Notes: generated by a model from the sequence alone, not told the origin. A DNA stretch of 64,000 bases from a candidate division KSB1 bacterium (GCA_034506255.1 JAPDPX010000009.1:1-64000), one strand, 5' to 3'. Positions 38,648 through 48,352 are shown, numbered from the stretch's first letter. Program-made: numbers and translations.

Positions 38648-39199
38648 GTGAAATCTTGCAAAGTGTCGGGGAAGATGTCTGGTGCGGCAGGCGCCGCGAC
38701 CCAATTCAAACACCGCGCCGCAACGCTTGCCAGGCTTGCATGTCTTTGCACACTTGGTGGCCCGGCGGTTTCACCAACGTCGCGGGCGTGGTCGTTTTTC
38801 GCCCAACGCGGGCCGGCAACAACCAACAAGAAAATCTCCAGCGGACGGAAGAACCCAACTGTTGCAGTTTTATCCGTTGGGCTCTTTCCATCAGTTGGAA
38901 AAATCTTTGCTTTTTTACACAGATTAAACTCTAAAGAGCGCAACGCAGGCAGGCTGAAAGCTTGCGCTACAAAAATCTTCACGATCGTGACAGCTTTTCC
39001 AGAGCACTATATCCCTCCCAAAACGTTCCACTCCGGCTGAGCCGGAGTTTTCCACGCCGGAGGTCGAGAAGGCGCCGGGGACATTGAGGCAACGGCCGAA
39101 CCCTTGCAGGAGTATTTTCTCCAAAGTTCGTGATTTCGCAGGGGCACAATGTAACATTGTCAAACTATAACTTCGCCTGCTCCATCTTGTACTCGCGAC
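38648..39199. other. 552-base spacer with a degenerate repeat copy
   Basis: No supported gene. It holds copy 3 of the dispersed repeat (about 38964-39018) and, at 39032-39052, a short hairpin CTCCGGC/GCCGGAG followed by TTTT on the plus strand with no plus-strand gene upstream. Confidence 0.45.
38964..39018. repeat. dispersed intergenic repeat, copy 3 (degenerate)
   Basis: TACAAAAATCTTCACGATCG, then TGACAGCTTTTCCAGAGCAC and TATATC, aligns with the 3' parts of the repeats at 16427-16505 and 18183-18259. No plus-strand gene follows this copy. Confidence 0.5.
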
Positions 39200-40273
39200 T
39201 CATTCCACCGCCGCCCGGCCCTCCGCAACCTCCCTCACGAGTGGTTGCATTGCCAGACTGCTCTTCACCGCCGCCAGCACCTGCGCCACCTCCAGCTTTT
39301 GCATGCAATCATGCGTTTTGAGGCGGCAGGTTACCCCGTTGCAGCCGAGACAAGCCAGGCCTTCCCGCCGCACAACTTGGTGGCCTTCTCCCCAGGGCCC
39401 CTGCAATTCCGGACGCGTGGGGCCATAGATGCCCACCACCGGTGTCCGCATGGCCGCCGCCAAATGCAGCGGCCCGGAATCATTGGAAACGAGCAAATGC
39501 AGCCGTGCCAGCAGTGCCGCCGCTTGCATCAAACTCGTCGGGGGGGCCAGCAACGCCGGCGTTCGCATCATTTCCAAAATCGCTGTTGCTTCCTCGCGCT
39601 CCTGCCGGCTGCCCCACAACAGGATGACCCGTGCCGCCAGCTCGCCAGTCAGGCGGTCGCCGAGGGCGGCGAATGAGGCCAGCGGCCAGCGTTTCGTGTA
39701 CCATCCACCGGAAACATTCAGGCCGATGACCGGCCGCGAATGATCGAATGCCTGCTGCTGCCACCAGGCGTCGATTTCCTTCTGCGCGCCGGCCGCCACC
39801 TCCACGTGCAGGGCCCGGCTCACCACGGGAAGCCCCAGGTGGCGCAGGGCATCGAGATTGAATTCGACTTCATGCACGCGATCGCCGCGCGGGGTGACGG
39901 GATGGTTATAGGCGAAGCGGCGCACGCGAAATTTGTAGCCCACCCGCACCCTCGCCCCTGTCGCGAAGGTCAGCAACGCGCTGCGTGGATTGCCGAACAG
40001 ATCGATTACCAGATCATAGCGTCGCCGGCGCAGGTCATGCAGCAGGGCCAGTGGCTTGCGCCAGCTCGCGGCCCTGCGCTCGAGCACGATCACTTCATGT
40101 ACGGCAGGGTGGTTCTGCACGATGGGTGCCGCCGGCGCCTCCGTCAAAAAGTCGATCACGGTGCCGGGCAGTGCGGCAGCGAGATTGTCCAGCACGGGCG
40201 TGGCCAAAATCACATCGCCAATGGCGCGCAGCTTGATGACCAGAATTTTTTTGAACGTGGCGGTAGATGCCAT
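39200..40273 (-). CDS. glycosyltransferase family 9 (heptosyltransferase-like)
   Basis: 357 residues. The GT-B signatures of lipopolysaccharide heptosyltransferases are present: KILVIKLRAIGDVILATPVL at residues 9-28, LVIDLFGNPRSALLTFATGA, and VIGLNVSGGWYTKRWPLASF. The donor-binding stretch LLVSNDSGPLHLAAAMRTPVVGIYGPT follows. The family moves ADP-heptose (or related sugars) onto the lipid A/Kdo core at the inner face of the membrane. A cluster of Cys (CLGCNGVTCRLKTHDC) near the C-terminus occurs in several members. With the family 2 enzyme at 37787 it points to a lipopolysaccharide-producing outer membrane. Confidence 0.94.
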   Translation of the reverse strand: MASTATFKKILVIKLRAIGDVILATPVLDNLAAALPGTVIDFLTEAPAAPIVQNHPAVHEVIVLERRAASWRKPLALLHDLRRRRYDLVIDLFGNPRSALLTFATGARVRVGYKFRVRRFAYNHPVTPRGDRVHEVEFNLDALRHLGLPVVSRALHVEVAAGAQKEIDAWWQQQAFDHSRPVIGLNVSGGWYTKRWPLASFAALGDRLTGELAARVILLWGSRQEREEATAILEMMRTPALLAPPTSLMQAAALLARLHLLVSNDSGPLHLAAAMRTPVVGIYGPTRPELQGPWGEGHQVVRREGLACLGCNGVTCRLKTHDCMQKLEVAQVLAAVKSSLAMQPLVREVAEGRAAVE

Positions 40274-40370
40274 GCGCGAGAGATGAACTTGCGATCCTTG
40301 AATGGCAAGCTGGCTCCAATACCGTGCTCACCGGAAGCCGCGCCGCCGTGGCACGGGCGACGGAAGGTAG

Positions 40371-40413
40371 AAAAAGAAAAGGCAGAACACAACCAGATTG
40401 TGCCCTGCCTTTG
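40371..40413 (-). terminator. Rho-independent terminator of the phytase gene
   Basis: On the minus strand AAAGGCAG..CACAA pairs with TTGTG..CTGCCTTT around a short loop and is followed by TCTTTTT. It begins 25 bases after the phytase stop codon and separates it from the heptosyltransferase gene downstream. Confidence 0.85.
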
Positions 40414-40437
40414 ATTCGCCCCCGCATGTGTGGCAGC

Positions 40438-43092
40438 CTACTTCATCAAAACGAGTTTGCGCTGCGCCACAAAATCAGCCGCTCGCAAGATATAGAGATA
40501 CACGCCACTCGCCACGCGCTGCCCGCTGTCATCCCTGCCATCCCACAAGAAGCTGTGGTGCCCGGCCGCAAATCTCCCCTGTGCCAGTTGCTTGATTTGC
40601 TCGCCGGTGGTGCTGTAGATCACGAGTGAAATCTCCTGCTCCACCGCCAATCGGAAGCCGATCTGCGTCGTCGGATTGAAGGGGTTGGGATAGTTTTGCG
40701 CCAGCTCAAAATCAACGGGCAGCTCACTGGCAATCACGTCAGGCGCGCCAATAATCGGCTTGGGTGCCGCGCCACTGCCGGCGTAGCACTCCAGCTCCGC
40801 CACACGATTGTGGCCCTTGTTGTTTTTGTCCATGCGGATGCGGAAATAGCGTGCCGCAAAGGGCGAGGTGAAGGTCACGTCCTGGGTGCCGGAGGTGCCG
40901 GCGGTGTTGGTGTAGACTGTGGTCCATTCGCTGTCACTGCTGCCGCCGGTGTTGGAGATTTGGAAGCGGTACTGGGTGGCGTGATAGTTTTGATACCATT
41001 TCACCACGCCACGGGTCAGGCTGTATGGCGCGCCGAGATCGACCATCAACCAGGTGTTGGGGTTGTTTTTGCTCACCGAGCCGCTGCGCCAGTAGGAACT
41101 GCTCGCGGTGCTGCCATCCACCGCCTTTGCCGGCGAGTAGGTGCTGCTGTAGGTGCTGGAGGCTGAGGCGGTTTTGTTCAAGGCCAGGTTGCCGGAGGGC
41201 GGATTGCTGACGGTGATGTACTCCACCTTGGTTTCTTCATCGGTGCCGCAAGCATTGCTGACGCTCAGCACAACGGTATAAGTGCCGGCAGTATTGTAGG
41301 TGTGCTGGGGATTCTGCACGCTTGCGGTGCCGCCGTCACCGAAATCCCACGCCCAGGAAGTGGGATTGCCGGTGGATTGATCGGTGAAGGTGACCGTCAG
41401 CGGCGCATTGCCGGAGGTCGGCGAGGCGGTGAAGTTCGCCACCGGCGCGACGCAGGGCTCGACGTGAATGTAGTTGACCTTGCTCTCGCTGTGCGAGCCG
41501 CACGCGCTGCTGACGGTGAGCTGGACGGTGTAATCGCCGGCGGCGTTGTAGGTGTGCGAGGGGTTTTGCAGCGTCGAGGTGTTGCCGTCACCGAAATCCC
41601 ATGCCCAGGAGGTGGGGTTGCCGGTGGATTGATCAGTGAAGGTGACGGTGAGCGGGGCATTGCCGAAGGTCGGCGAGGCGGTGAAGTTTGCCACCGGCGT
41701 GCCATTGACAGTGATGAAACCGGTTTTGACTTCCTGATCGCTGCATGAATCGTTGGACGCGGTCAGGGTGACGGTGTAGCTGCCGGCAACGGTGTAGGTG
41801 TGTGAGGGGTTTTGCAGCGTCGAAGTGTTGCCGTCGCCGAAATCCCACGACCAGCCTGTCACCGTTCCGCTGGAGAGATCGGTGAAATTCACTGTGCCGC
41901 CGACGCACTGGGTGGTCGCATCCGCGGAAAAATCAGCCGTGATGTCACACGATGATGCGCCCCCGGGACAGATGGTGAGATAGCTTTGTGCGATATCCTC
42001 CCAGGCAATCAAAGCGAAATTTTTGGGCCCGCCATTGTGCTTGGCCAAAAAGCCGTAAGGGAAATTGGGGCCGGCCGGCCGGTTGGTGACGTCCAAACCG
42101 TCGGTGCCACCTACTTCCGGCGTGAAGATGGTGGTCACCAGCGTGTGGCTGTGGGGGTTGCCGGGATCCCCCTCGCGGCGGTAAACTTTCACCCGCTTGT
42201 TGCCCTGGCTGGAGAGCAGAATGTAACCGGTGCCGCCGGCGCAGCCATAGATGCCGAGCCCTTCGCGATCCGGATCGATGCCGTCACCCTGCGCAAACAC
42301 CCCGACACGCTGATTCCCCATCGCCGGATCGGCGTAGAACTTGTGCACGCAGCAGTCTTCCTCCGCGATGTAAACGTAGCCGAGTTCATCATCGGCCACC
42401 ATGCCCTCGGAATGTTTGCCGTTGTATTCCCCGCCGAAGGAGCGCACGAACACCGCCTGCACTCTGCCCGCGCCGTTGTCGAGCAATTGGTATTGATACA
42501 GCACACCCTCGGCGCCGCCATTGCTGTTGACGAAGGCAAAATAGGCCCCGTCACTGGCACGACGGTACAAACACATGCCATACGGCTCCTTCACCTCGGG
42601 CGTGTTGGTGGCGCCGCTGGCGGAAATGTCGCTGAGCTGGCGCGTCGTGGGGTCGATTTTGCATATCACCAGGCGGCTGGGATTTTGCGCGCCGACAACA
42701 TAGATATCAATCGGTACGCCGCCAATGGGCATGCCGTAACGCACATCCCCGTTGTTGGGCGTGATCGAAACCGGCAGCCGCTGGAGCTGTTGGCCGTTCA
42801 TGTCCCATACGTAAATGGCATTGCCGATCTTGTCGGTGCCGATGACCAGGCTGAGCGCCGGATCGCTGGGATGAATCCAAATGGCGGGATCGTCGGCATC
42901 CCCGCTCACCGCGCCGGTATTGACCCGCGGGGAGACGGTGATTTCTGAAGGTATGCTTTGTGCCCGGCCGATCGTGATCGATAGAAACAGACTCAACAGC
43001 AGCATGCCGATGCCAAGAAAGCGTTTTGCAGGACGTTTGCCATCCTCATTTATGAATTGAAACGGATTGGATGTCAAAACGGTCGGGATCAT
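40438..43092 (-). CDS. secreted beta-propeller phytase with PKD, discoidin and sorting domains
   Basis: 884 residues. The start has GGAGG seven bases upstream, and a signal peptide ends near GRAQS (residue 46). The first 380 residues are a beta-propeller phytase: DADDPAIWIHPSDPALSLVI, GTDKIGNAIYVWDMNG, HSEGMVADDELGYVYIAEED, DPDREGLGIYG. Such enzymes are calcium-dependent and release phosphate from phytate. Three PKD domains follow (each with WAWDFGDG or WSWDFGDG NTSTLQNPSHTY), then an F5/8-type discoidin domain (NLALNKTASASSTYSS). The sorting domain has NYPNPFNPTTQIGF and final RKLVLMK. The PKD units are nearly identical in DNA. Substrate specificity beyond the phytase fold is not shown by sequence. 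Confidence 0.92.
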   Translation of the reverse strand: MIPTVLTSNPFQFINEDGKRPAKRFLGIGMLLLSLFLSITIGRAQSIPSEITVSPRVNTGAVSGDADDPAIWIHPSDPALSLVIGTDKIGNAIYVWDMNGQQLQRLPVSITPNNGDVRYGMPIGGVPIDIYVVGAQNPSRLVICKIDPTTRQLSDISASGATNTPEVKEPYGMCLYRRASDGAYFAFVNSNGGAEGVLYQYQLLDNGAGRVQAVFVRSFGGEYNGKHSEGMVADDELGYVYIAEEDCCVHKFYADPAMGNQRVGVFAQGDGIDPDREGLGIYGCAGGTGYILLSSQGNKRVKVYRREGDPGNPHSHTLVTTIFTPEVGGTDGLDVTNRPAGPNFPYGFLAKHNGGPKNFALIAWEDIAQSYLTICPGGASSCDITADFSADATTQCVGGTVNFTDLSSGTVTGWSWDFGDGNTSTLQNPSHTYTVAGSYTVTLTASNDSCSDQEVKTGFITVNGTPVANFTASPTFGNAPLTVTFTDQSTGNPTSWAWDFGDGNTSTLQNPSHTYNAAGDYTVQLTVSSACGSHSESKVNYIHVEPCVAPVANFTASPTSGNAPLTVTFTDQSTGNPTSWAWDFGDGGTASVQNPQHTYNTAGTYTVVLSVSNACGTDEETKVEYITVSNPPSGNLALNKTASASSTYSSTYSPAKAVDGSTASSSYWRSGSVSKNNPNTWLMVDLGAPYSLTRGVVKWYQNYHATQYRFQISNTGGSSDSEWTTVYTNTAGTSGTQDVTFTSPFAARYFRIRMDKNNKGHNRVAELECYAGSGAAPKPIIGAPDVIASELPVDFELAQNYPNPFNPTTQIGFRLAVEQEISLVIYSTTGEQIKQLAQGRFAAGHHSFLWDGRDDSGQRVASGVYLYILRAADFVAQRKLVLMK
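40673..41201. repeat. long direct repeat, copy 1: discoidin and sorting-linker DNA
   Basis: About 525 bases that recur at 43882-44404 with only scattered substitutions and a small length difference. It covers the discoidin domain and the first part of the sorting domain in the phytase gene. Synonymous as well as coding positions are conserved, implying a recent duplication or gene conversion. Confidence 0.88.
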
Positions 43093-43661
43093 AAATTGAC
43101 CTCCTGTGTGAGCTCCAGTTGGGAAATGTCAGGAATTCCGGGAAACGGCATCCCGCTCTCCGCATCATGAGTGCCCGTCCGCAAGCGTGACCTTTTGCGA
43201 GTCTGCTCCTGCGATGGCTTTGGCCATCGTCCGAGATTTGCGATGACACAAGAAGTCGTGTCAATCGCAGTCCCGCCGCGGTCGGAGTATGACCGGACGG
43301 CCGCCTGGCCGGAAAAATCCACCCACAAACACCCTTGCCTCGATACGAAGCAAGCTGAGCCCTTCATGCCTGGACAGTGAATCGTGACGGCGGCAAATGC
43401 TGCTGTCTACAGGTGAATAAATTGGTCCGGTATCGCTGCATGCGATGGGACCGCTGGAGAGAGTCTGTCGCTGCCTTGCAACTGCCATCCCCTTGAAAAT
43501 TTCCAGCCATCCGCTGGCGCAGGGAGGTTGTTGGAGGATAAAAAGGCGTTCGGCGGAGTTGGTAATCCGCCGAACGCCGATGGAAGGTGGGTAACTTCTG
43601 ACCGCAGGGCCGGCTGCAAGCATTGGCAGTGCTTGCCGCCCTGCAGTTTACCGTATTGCTT
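43093..43661. other. 569-base spacer between phytase and subtilase genes
   Basis: Contains the protease terminator (43539-43578) and the phytase upstream region. A perfect inverted repeat TGACAC/GTGTCA with an eight-base gap lies at 43245-43264 and could be an operator. No gene supported. Confidence 0.5.
43539..43578 (-). terminator. Rho-independent terminator of the S8 protease gene
   Basis: On the minus strand GGCGTTCGGCGGA and TCCGCCGAACGCC form a perfect 13-pair stem with an eight-base loop, followed by TTTTT, about 85 bases after the stop codon. Confidence 0.9.
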
Positions 43662-46538
43662 TCACTTCATAAAGGTCAATCGCCGCACCAAACGAGTTTC
43701 ACCCGCTTCGAGCACGTAGAAGTAAATCCCGCTGGGCAGATTGGCGGGTTCAAATCTCACCGTGTGCATCCCCGCCTCGCGGCGGCCGTTCACCAGCGTG
43801 GCGACCTCCTCGCCAATGACGTTGAAGACCTTCAGCGTCACATGTTCTTCCTGCGGCAGGCTGAAGGTGATAGTGGTGCTGGGATTGAAGGGGTTGGGAT
43901 AGTTTTGCGCCAGCTCGAAATCAGCGGGCAGCTCACTGGCAATCACGTCAGGCGCGCCAATAATCGGCTTGGGTGCCGCGCCCGAGCCGGCGTAGCACTC
44001 CAGCTCCGCCACACGATTGTGGCCCTTGTTGTTTTTGTCCATGCGGATGCGGAAATAGCGTGCCGCAAAGGGCGAGGTGAAGGTCACGTCCTGGGTGCCG
44101 GAGGTGCCGGCGGTGTTGGTGTAGACCGTGGTCCATTCGCTGTCACTGCTGCCGCCGGTGTTGGAGATTTGGAAGCGGTACTGGGTGGCGTGATAGTTTT
44201 GATACCATTTCACCACGCCACGGGTCAGGCTGTAGGGTGCGCCGAGATCGACCATCAACCAGGTGTTGGGGTTGCTTTTGCTCACCGAGGCGCTGCGCCA
44301 GTAGGTGCTGGTGCTGCCGTCCACCGCCTTGGCGGGGGAGTAGGTGCTGCTGTAGGTGCTGGAGGCGGTGGCGGTTTTGTTTAAGGCCAGGTTGCCGGAG
44401 GGCGCATTTTGCGTGGTGGCAGAGGCCTCGTTGGAGTAGCCCGAGTCGCCGCCTTCGTTGGTGGCGCGCACGCGGTAGTAGTAGGTGGTGCTGGGCGAGA
44501 GACCGGTGTTCGAATAGGTAGTGACGTTGGCGGCGGTGGTGGCAATCTGGGTGTAGGGCCCGCCGGACGTGGTGGCACGTTCGATCTTGAAGCCGGTCTC
44601 ATTGGTGGAGTTGTCGGTCCAGGCGAGATTGATTTGACTGCTGCTCACCGCGGTGGCAGTCAGGCCGCTGGGCGCTGCCGGCGGCGCGGGTGGCGCGAAG
44701 GTGGTGGCACTGGCCTCGTTGGAGTTGCCCGAGTCGCCGGCGCCGTTGGTGGCGCGTACGCGGTAGTAGTAGGTGGTGTTGGGCGAGAGACCGGTGTCTG
44801 AATAAGAAGTGACGTTGGCGGCGGTAGTGGCAATCTGGGTGTAGGGCCCGCCGGAGGTGGTGGCGCGATCGATCTCAAAGCCGGTTTCATTGGTGGAATT
44901 ATCGGTCCACGCCAGGTTGATTTGGCTGGTGCTCACGGCGGTGGCGGTCAGGCCACTGGGAGCATTGGGCGGGGTCGGGGGCGCGCCCAGGCCATTGACC
45001 GCGTTGAAGGCATTGACCCGGCCGGTGCCGAGCTTGCCGGCATAGGAGGGATTCAGGCCGTCAATGTTGTCGGTGGTGCTCTCCAGACGGTTGCGCACCT
45101 GGCTTGCGGTCCAGGTCGGTTCCGCCGACCAGATCAACGCAGCCACGCTCGCCGCAATGGGGGTCGCCATCGAAGTGCCGCTCATGGTGGCGACATAATC
45201 GTTGGCGGCATCGTTGTGGTTGTGATAGAGGCTGACGATGTCCGTGCCCGGGGCCGAGACGTCGACGTAGCTGCCGTAGTTCGAAAAATCGGATTTAAGA
45301 TCGTTCTGATCGGTGGCCGCCACATTGATAATGTCGGTGCGCGAGCCCATGTAATCCGGGCTGTCGCCGGTGTTGTCATTGCCGGCCGCTTTGAAAATCA
45401 AACCACCCGAGCCCAGGAAGTTGTCGATGGCCGCACCCAGGCCGCCGGAGTTGGATGAACCCCAGGAGCAGGAGGCAATGTGGGCGCCCATGGTGGCGGC
45501 GTAGTTGAAGGCCTCGGCGCAATAATCCATGCGCACGTAACCGACTTCAATGTTCAAGAAGCCCAAATATTTTTCCGAGGACCCGATGCGGCAGGCCATC
45601 ACCCGCACCCCGTTGGCCGTGGTCTGTTGCGAGCCGGCGAGCCAGCCGCCGGAAACCGAGGCCGTGGCATAGCCGTTGTTGTTGATCGCCGCAATGTTGC
45701 CGGCGCAGTGCGTGCCGTGGCCGTTGAAATCACGCGGGTCGTTGTCCTTGGTGGTGCAATCCTCGCCCGGCCAGCAGGAACTGGAGCCGGCGATCGGCGA
45801 CGAAACGAAGTCGTAACCGACGATGTCATCGATGTAGCCGTTGCCGTCGTCATCGATGCCATTGCCGATGATTTCGCCGGGATTCTTCCACATGTTGCCG
45901 CTGATCGAGGAAAAATTGCCGGCCGCCGCATTGCTGCCACCGAGATCCTTGTGATAGTAACGCACGCCGGTGTCCAGCATGGCAACGATGATCTGGCTGT
46001 TGCCGGTTTGCTGATCCCAGGCCTCCGGCGCATCGACGTCATGATCATTGGTTTGATTGAGATGGTACTGGTTGGCGTACTGTGGATCGTTGGGCGTGGC
46101 GTAGATCGTGTGAATGCCGATCGGCTGGGCCTCGATCACCCCGGCCGCCTGTTTGTACGCCGCCACGACCGCCTCGATGTCGGCCTGCGGGCTCGCAAAT
46201 TTGATTTTGTGCCAGCCGGAGAGGTCGACCAGGCGCCCGTTGTAGTAGCGTGGTTTGGAAACCGGGAATTGCTGCTTCATCTCCACCGCATTGTATTGCC
46301 GGTTGAGCTGGTCGATGGCATTGATTCCCGACTTGCCCAGCGCCATGGTGGTGCGGTCGAGATTCATCACCGCCGACTTGTCGAGTTGCACGACAATTTC
46401 ATCCGCCACCCAGCCGATAAAACTCGGGATGGCGACGTCGGGCCGCTTGACCTCCATCTTTTTGACGTCCTCTTCCGACGCCCATACCAGCGAGGTACAC
46501 GTCAGAAGCATGAACACCTTCAAAATCACTCGTCGCAT
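43662..46538 (-). CDS. secreted S8 (subtilisin-like) protease with fibronectin, discoidin and sorting domains
   Basis: 958 residues. A signal peptide spans 1-20 (ending VWAS). A propeptide-like region follows (about 40-145, VADEIVVQLDKSAV). The catalytic domain carries Asp189 (VAMLDTGVRYYHKDL), His274 (NGHGTHCAGNIAAI), the oxyanion Asn387 (FKAAGNDNTGD) and Ser456 (SGTSMATPIAAS), so all active-site residues are intact. A long Asp-rich loop (NGIDDDGNGYIDDIVGYDF) probably binds calcium. Two nearly identical fibronectin type III domains, a discoidin domain shared with the phytase, and a PNPFNPSTTITFSLP sorting domain ending RRLTFMK follow. It is probably surface-attached or released. A strong promoter lies about 500 bases upstream and a strong terminator after the stop. 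Confidence 0.95.
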   Translation of the reverse strand: MRRVILKVFMLLTCTSLVWASEEDVKKMEVKRPDVAIPSFIGWVADEIVVQLDKSAVMNLDRTTMALGKSGINAIDQLNRQYNAVEMKQQFPVSKPRYYNGRLVDLSGWHKIKFASPQADIEAVVAAYKQAAGVIEAQPIGIHTIYATPNDPQYANQYHLNQTNDHDVDAPEAWDQQTGNSQIIVAMLDTGVRYYHKDLGGSNAAAGNFSSISGNMWKNPGEIIGNGIDDDGNGYIDDIVGYDFVSSPIAGSSSCWPGEDCTTKDNDPRDFNGHGTHCAGNIAAINNNGYATASVSGGWLAGSQQTTANGVRVMACRIGSSEKYLGFLNIEVGYVRMDYCAEAFNYAATMGAHIASCSWGSSNSGGLGAAIDNFLGSGGLIFKAAGNDNTGDSPDYMGSRTDIINVAATDQNDLKSDFSNYGSYVDVSAPGTDIVSLYHNHNDAANDYVATMSGTSMATPIAASVAALIWSAEPTWTASQVRNRLESTTDNIDGLNPSYAGKLGTGRVNAFNAVNGLGAPPTPPNAPSGLTATAVSTSQINLAWTDNSTNETGFEIDRATTSGGPYTQIATTAANVTSYSDTGLSPNTTYYYRVRATNGAGDSGNSNEASATTFAPPAPPAAPSGLTATAVSSSQINLAWTDNSTNETGFKIERATTSGGPYTQIATTAANVTTYSNTGLSPSTTYYYRVRATNEGGDSGYSNEASATTQNAPSGNLALNKTATASSTYSSTYSPAKAVDGSTSTYWRSASVSKSNPNTWLMVDLGAPYSLTRGVVKWYQNYHATQYRFQISNTGGSSDSEWTTVYTNTAGTSGTQDVTFTSPFAARYFRIRMDKNNKGHNRVAELECYAGSGAAPKPIIGAPDVIASELPADFELAQNYPNPFNPSTTITFSLPQEEHVTLKVFNVIGEEVATLVNGRREAGMHTVRFEPANLPSGIYFYVLEAGETRLVRRLTFMK
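43882..44404. repeat. long direct repeat, copy 2: discoidin and sorting-linker DNA
   Basis: The partner of 40673-41201, lying in the same position within the S8 protease gene. Copy 2 lacks six bases near 44300 relative to copy 1 and differs at a few isolated positions. Confidence 0.88.
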
Positions 46539-47596
46539 TGCTGCTCCTTGGTTGATTGGTTCATCACGTCATGCGGAGGCCGCCCGCAAACATCGCCCTC
46601 CCCAGCAGCCACTCAACTTCAGGACCTCCCTGTTGGAGGCACACCCACCACACGCGGTGACCGGACATCATCACCCCGCTGGCCGGTGGCCGGGAATGCT
46701 TGTGCAACAGCCTTCCGCGCCAGTGCATTGAATTCGGTGAGTGCAATTCAGCACGCCGGCAAAAATAGCTACAAGTGCTTTCCAACTCAGCGTGGCGATC
46801 AGCTCAAAGTATCACAAATATTGCGAACGACTTGAAAGAGATGGTAGGGGACTGCAGGCGGTGGAGGAGTTCACCCGAACGCCGTCCGTTTCCGGGGGCA
46901 TGATGGAGCGGCAGATACGTTGCTCCCTCTCACTGGTGATGGGATTGCACCTTCACCTGGCACCGCTTTATTAAGAAGAGATGGGTTGATCCTGAACCGG
47001 CGCCGGCACCCGATGCCGAGTCGCTTGCCGGATTAAAATGGATGGGAACTATAAAAAATTTTACCGACTTTGTCAATGAAAACATTTGGGCAGCAACATG
47101 ACCTTGACGTGCGAACCGGCAGCCCTTGAGACATGCACCGTGCCGTCCGGCGAGGTCTATATGTCTGCCCAAGCCTCCGGACGCTTGCTGTTGAGCTGGC
47201 GCCCAAAGTGGTCGGGCTCAGATCACAGCGAAAAGGTGGTGGGAGCTGGATACTGCTTCGAAGAACCCTCACAACTGTGAAGCCTTTGACGAACTGCCGG
47301 AGCATGCGCACGCCGGTATATTTTGTTCGCGTCTGCCGGATGGGGATGTGGCACGGTTGCCGTGCCATGAATCGGCGGTGGCTGTGTCTGCAGGCGCAGG
47401 TTTGACAACCCTGGCTCTGCCGTTCATCACCAAGATTGCACATGCCCGCCAAACACCCATACGCGCTGGTACGTGCCCCGCGAGGATTCTTCAAAATCTG
47501 CCGGCCGCAACACCGGCGGGCTCGCCGGCACCCCGGTTGCCGAGGGGAAAGCTTTTTACCCCACGGCCGCGGCGGAAGCTTGCGGCACCCTGGCGG
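46539..47596. other. 1.06 kb spacer with the protease promoter and long leader
   Basis: No frame here shows family resemblance. A near-consensus promoter reads toward the S8 gene from 47076-47048, leaving about 500 transcribed, apparently non-coding bases. Nothing is recognised between 47080 and 47596. Confidence 0.5.
47048..47076 (-). promoter_or_regulatory. near-consensus sigma-70 promoter upstream of the S8 protease
   Basis: On the minus strand a perfect TTGACA (47076-47071) is followed after exactly 17 bases by TATAGT (47053-47048). The start would be near 47041, about 500 bases before the protease ATG, so the leader is unusually long or encodes something else. Confidence 0.78.
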
Positions 47597-48352
47597 TTAC
47601 TCAAAATCCAAAAGGGTATGCGAATACGATTTCAACTCGGCGCCGCTGGCGGCAATGTAGCGGTTCCAAAAATCCTGAATGATGAAATACCGCTCGGTTT
47701 CCTTGGAATAGGCGCCGGCAACCCAGACTTCGACTCCCGCGAGATTGGGGATGCGGCCCTTGCTTTTCAGGGTGGCGAGCGCCTGGCTGACGTAGGCCGG
47801 CGTCATGGCATCGGTGCGGAAATCGAACTCGCTGGAGCTTTCCTGCATGTCGGAAATGATGATCAGCGACTTTTTGCCGCGCTTGCCGCGCATGAGCTGC
47901 TCGCAGATGATGAAAGAATTGATGATCTCGGCCTTTTGGATGCGCGGCCTGGTCTGCAGCACGCTGTCAACCGTGGTGAGAATCTGCTCGGTGATGCCGC
48001 GCGTGTGCTTGTGATATTGCGTGCGGTTGTCGGTCCAAAAGTTGAAAGAGGGCAGCGTGGCATCGTAGATGGGCGCGAAGTCGGCGATGGTGAGGTCGAT
48101 GATCTTGCAGACCGTCACGCGGTCGCCGGCGTTCAGCTTGGCCACAATGTTTTGGATGTACTTTTGGTAATTTTCGCGGTCAGGCAGCGTGCTCAACGAC
48201 ATGTCGAGAAAGATCATGACCCACCGCGGTTCGCTGTCCTGTGCTTCGGTATGGTCACAAGCGGTGGCGAGCGTCAGCGTCGACAGCGCGGCCAGCAGCA
48301 GTGTCGTCCGCCGGAAGAATGCTCCGGTCCAGTTGATGATCGTGATTTTCAT
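47597..48352 (-). CDS. VWA-like lipoprotein
   Basis: A protein of 251 residues from the ATG at 48352 (the frame is open to 48445 without domain sequence). The signal peptide ends in a lipobox-like LATAC, so Cys31 is a probable lipidation site. The mature part is von Willebrand A-like: VMIFLDMSLSTLPDR contains the metal-binding DxSxS, and KSLIIISDMQESSSEFDF resembles the later Asp motif. No known catalytic domain is seen. The gene lies 89 bases downstream of a four-helix membrane protein on the same strand. Together they may form a small envelope unit, but no function can be assigned. Confidence 0.83.
   Translation of the reverse strand: MKITIINWTGAFFRRTTLLLAALSTLTLATACDHTEAQDSEPRWVMIFLDMSLSTLPDRENYQKYIQNIVAKLNAGDRVTVCKIIDLTIADFAPIYDATLPSFNFWTDNRTQYHKHTRGITEQILTTVDSVLQTRPRIQKAEIINSFIICEQLMRGKRGKKSLIIISDMQESSSEFDFRTDAMTPAYVSQALATLKSKGRIPNLAGVEVWVAGAYSKETERYFIIQDFWNRYIAASGAELKSYSHTLLDFE

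Noticed and set aside
40738..44404. Insertion sequence suggested by the 525-base direct repeat
   Set aside because: The repeat is coding domain sequence in register in two genes, without terminal inverted repeats or transposase.
46880..47040. Cobalamin- or c-di-GMP-type riboswitch in the S8 leader
   Set aside because: A short GGTGCAATCCC resemblance exists, but the B12-box and GEMM core motifs are not present.
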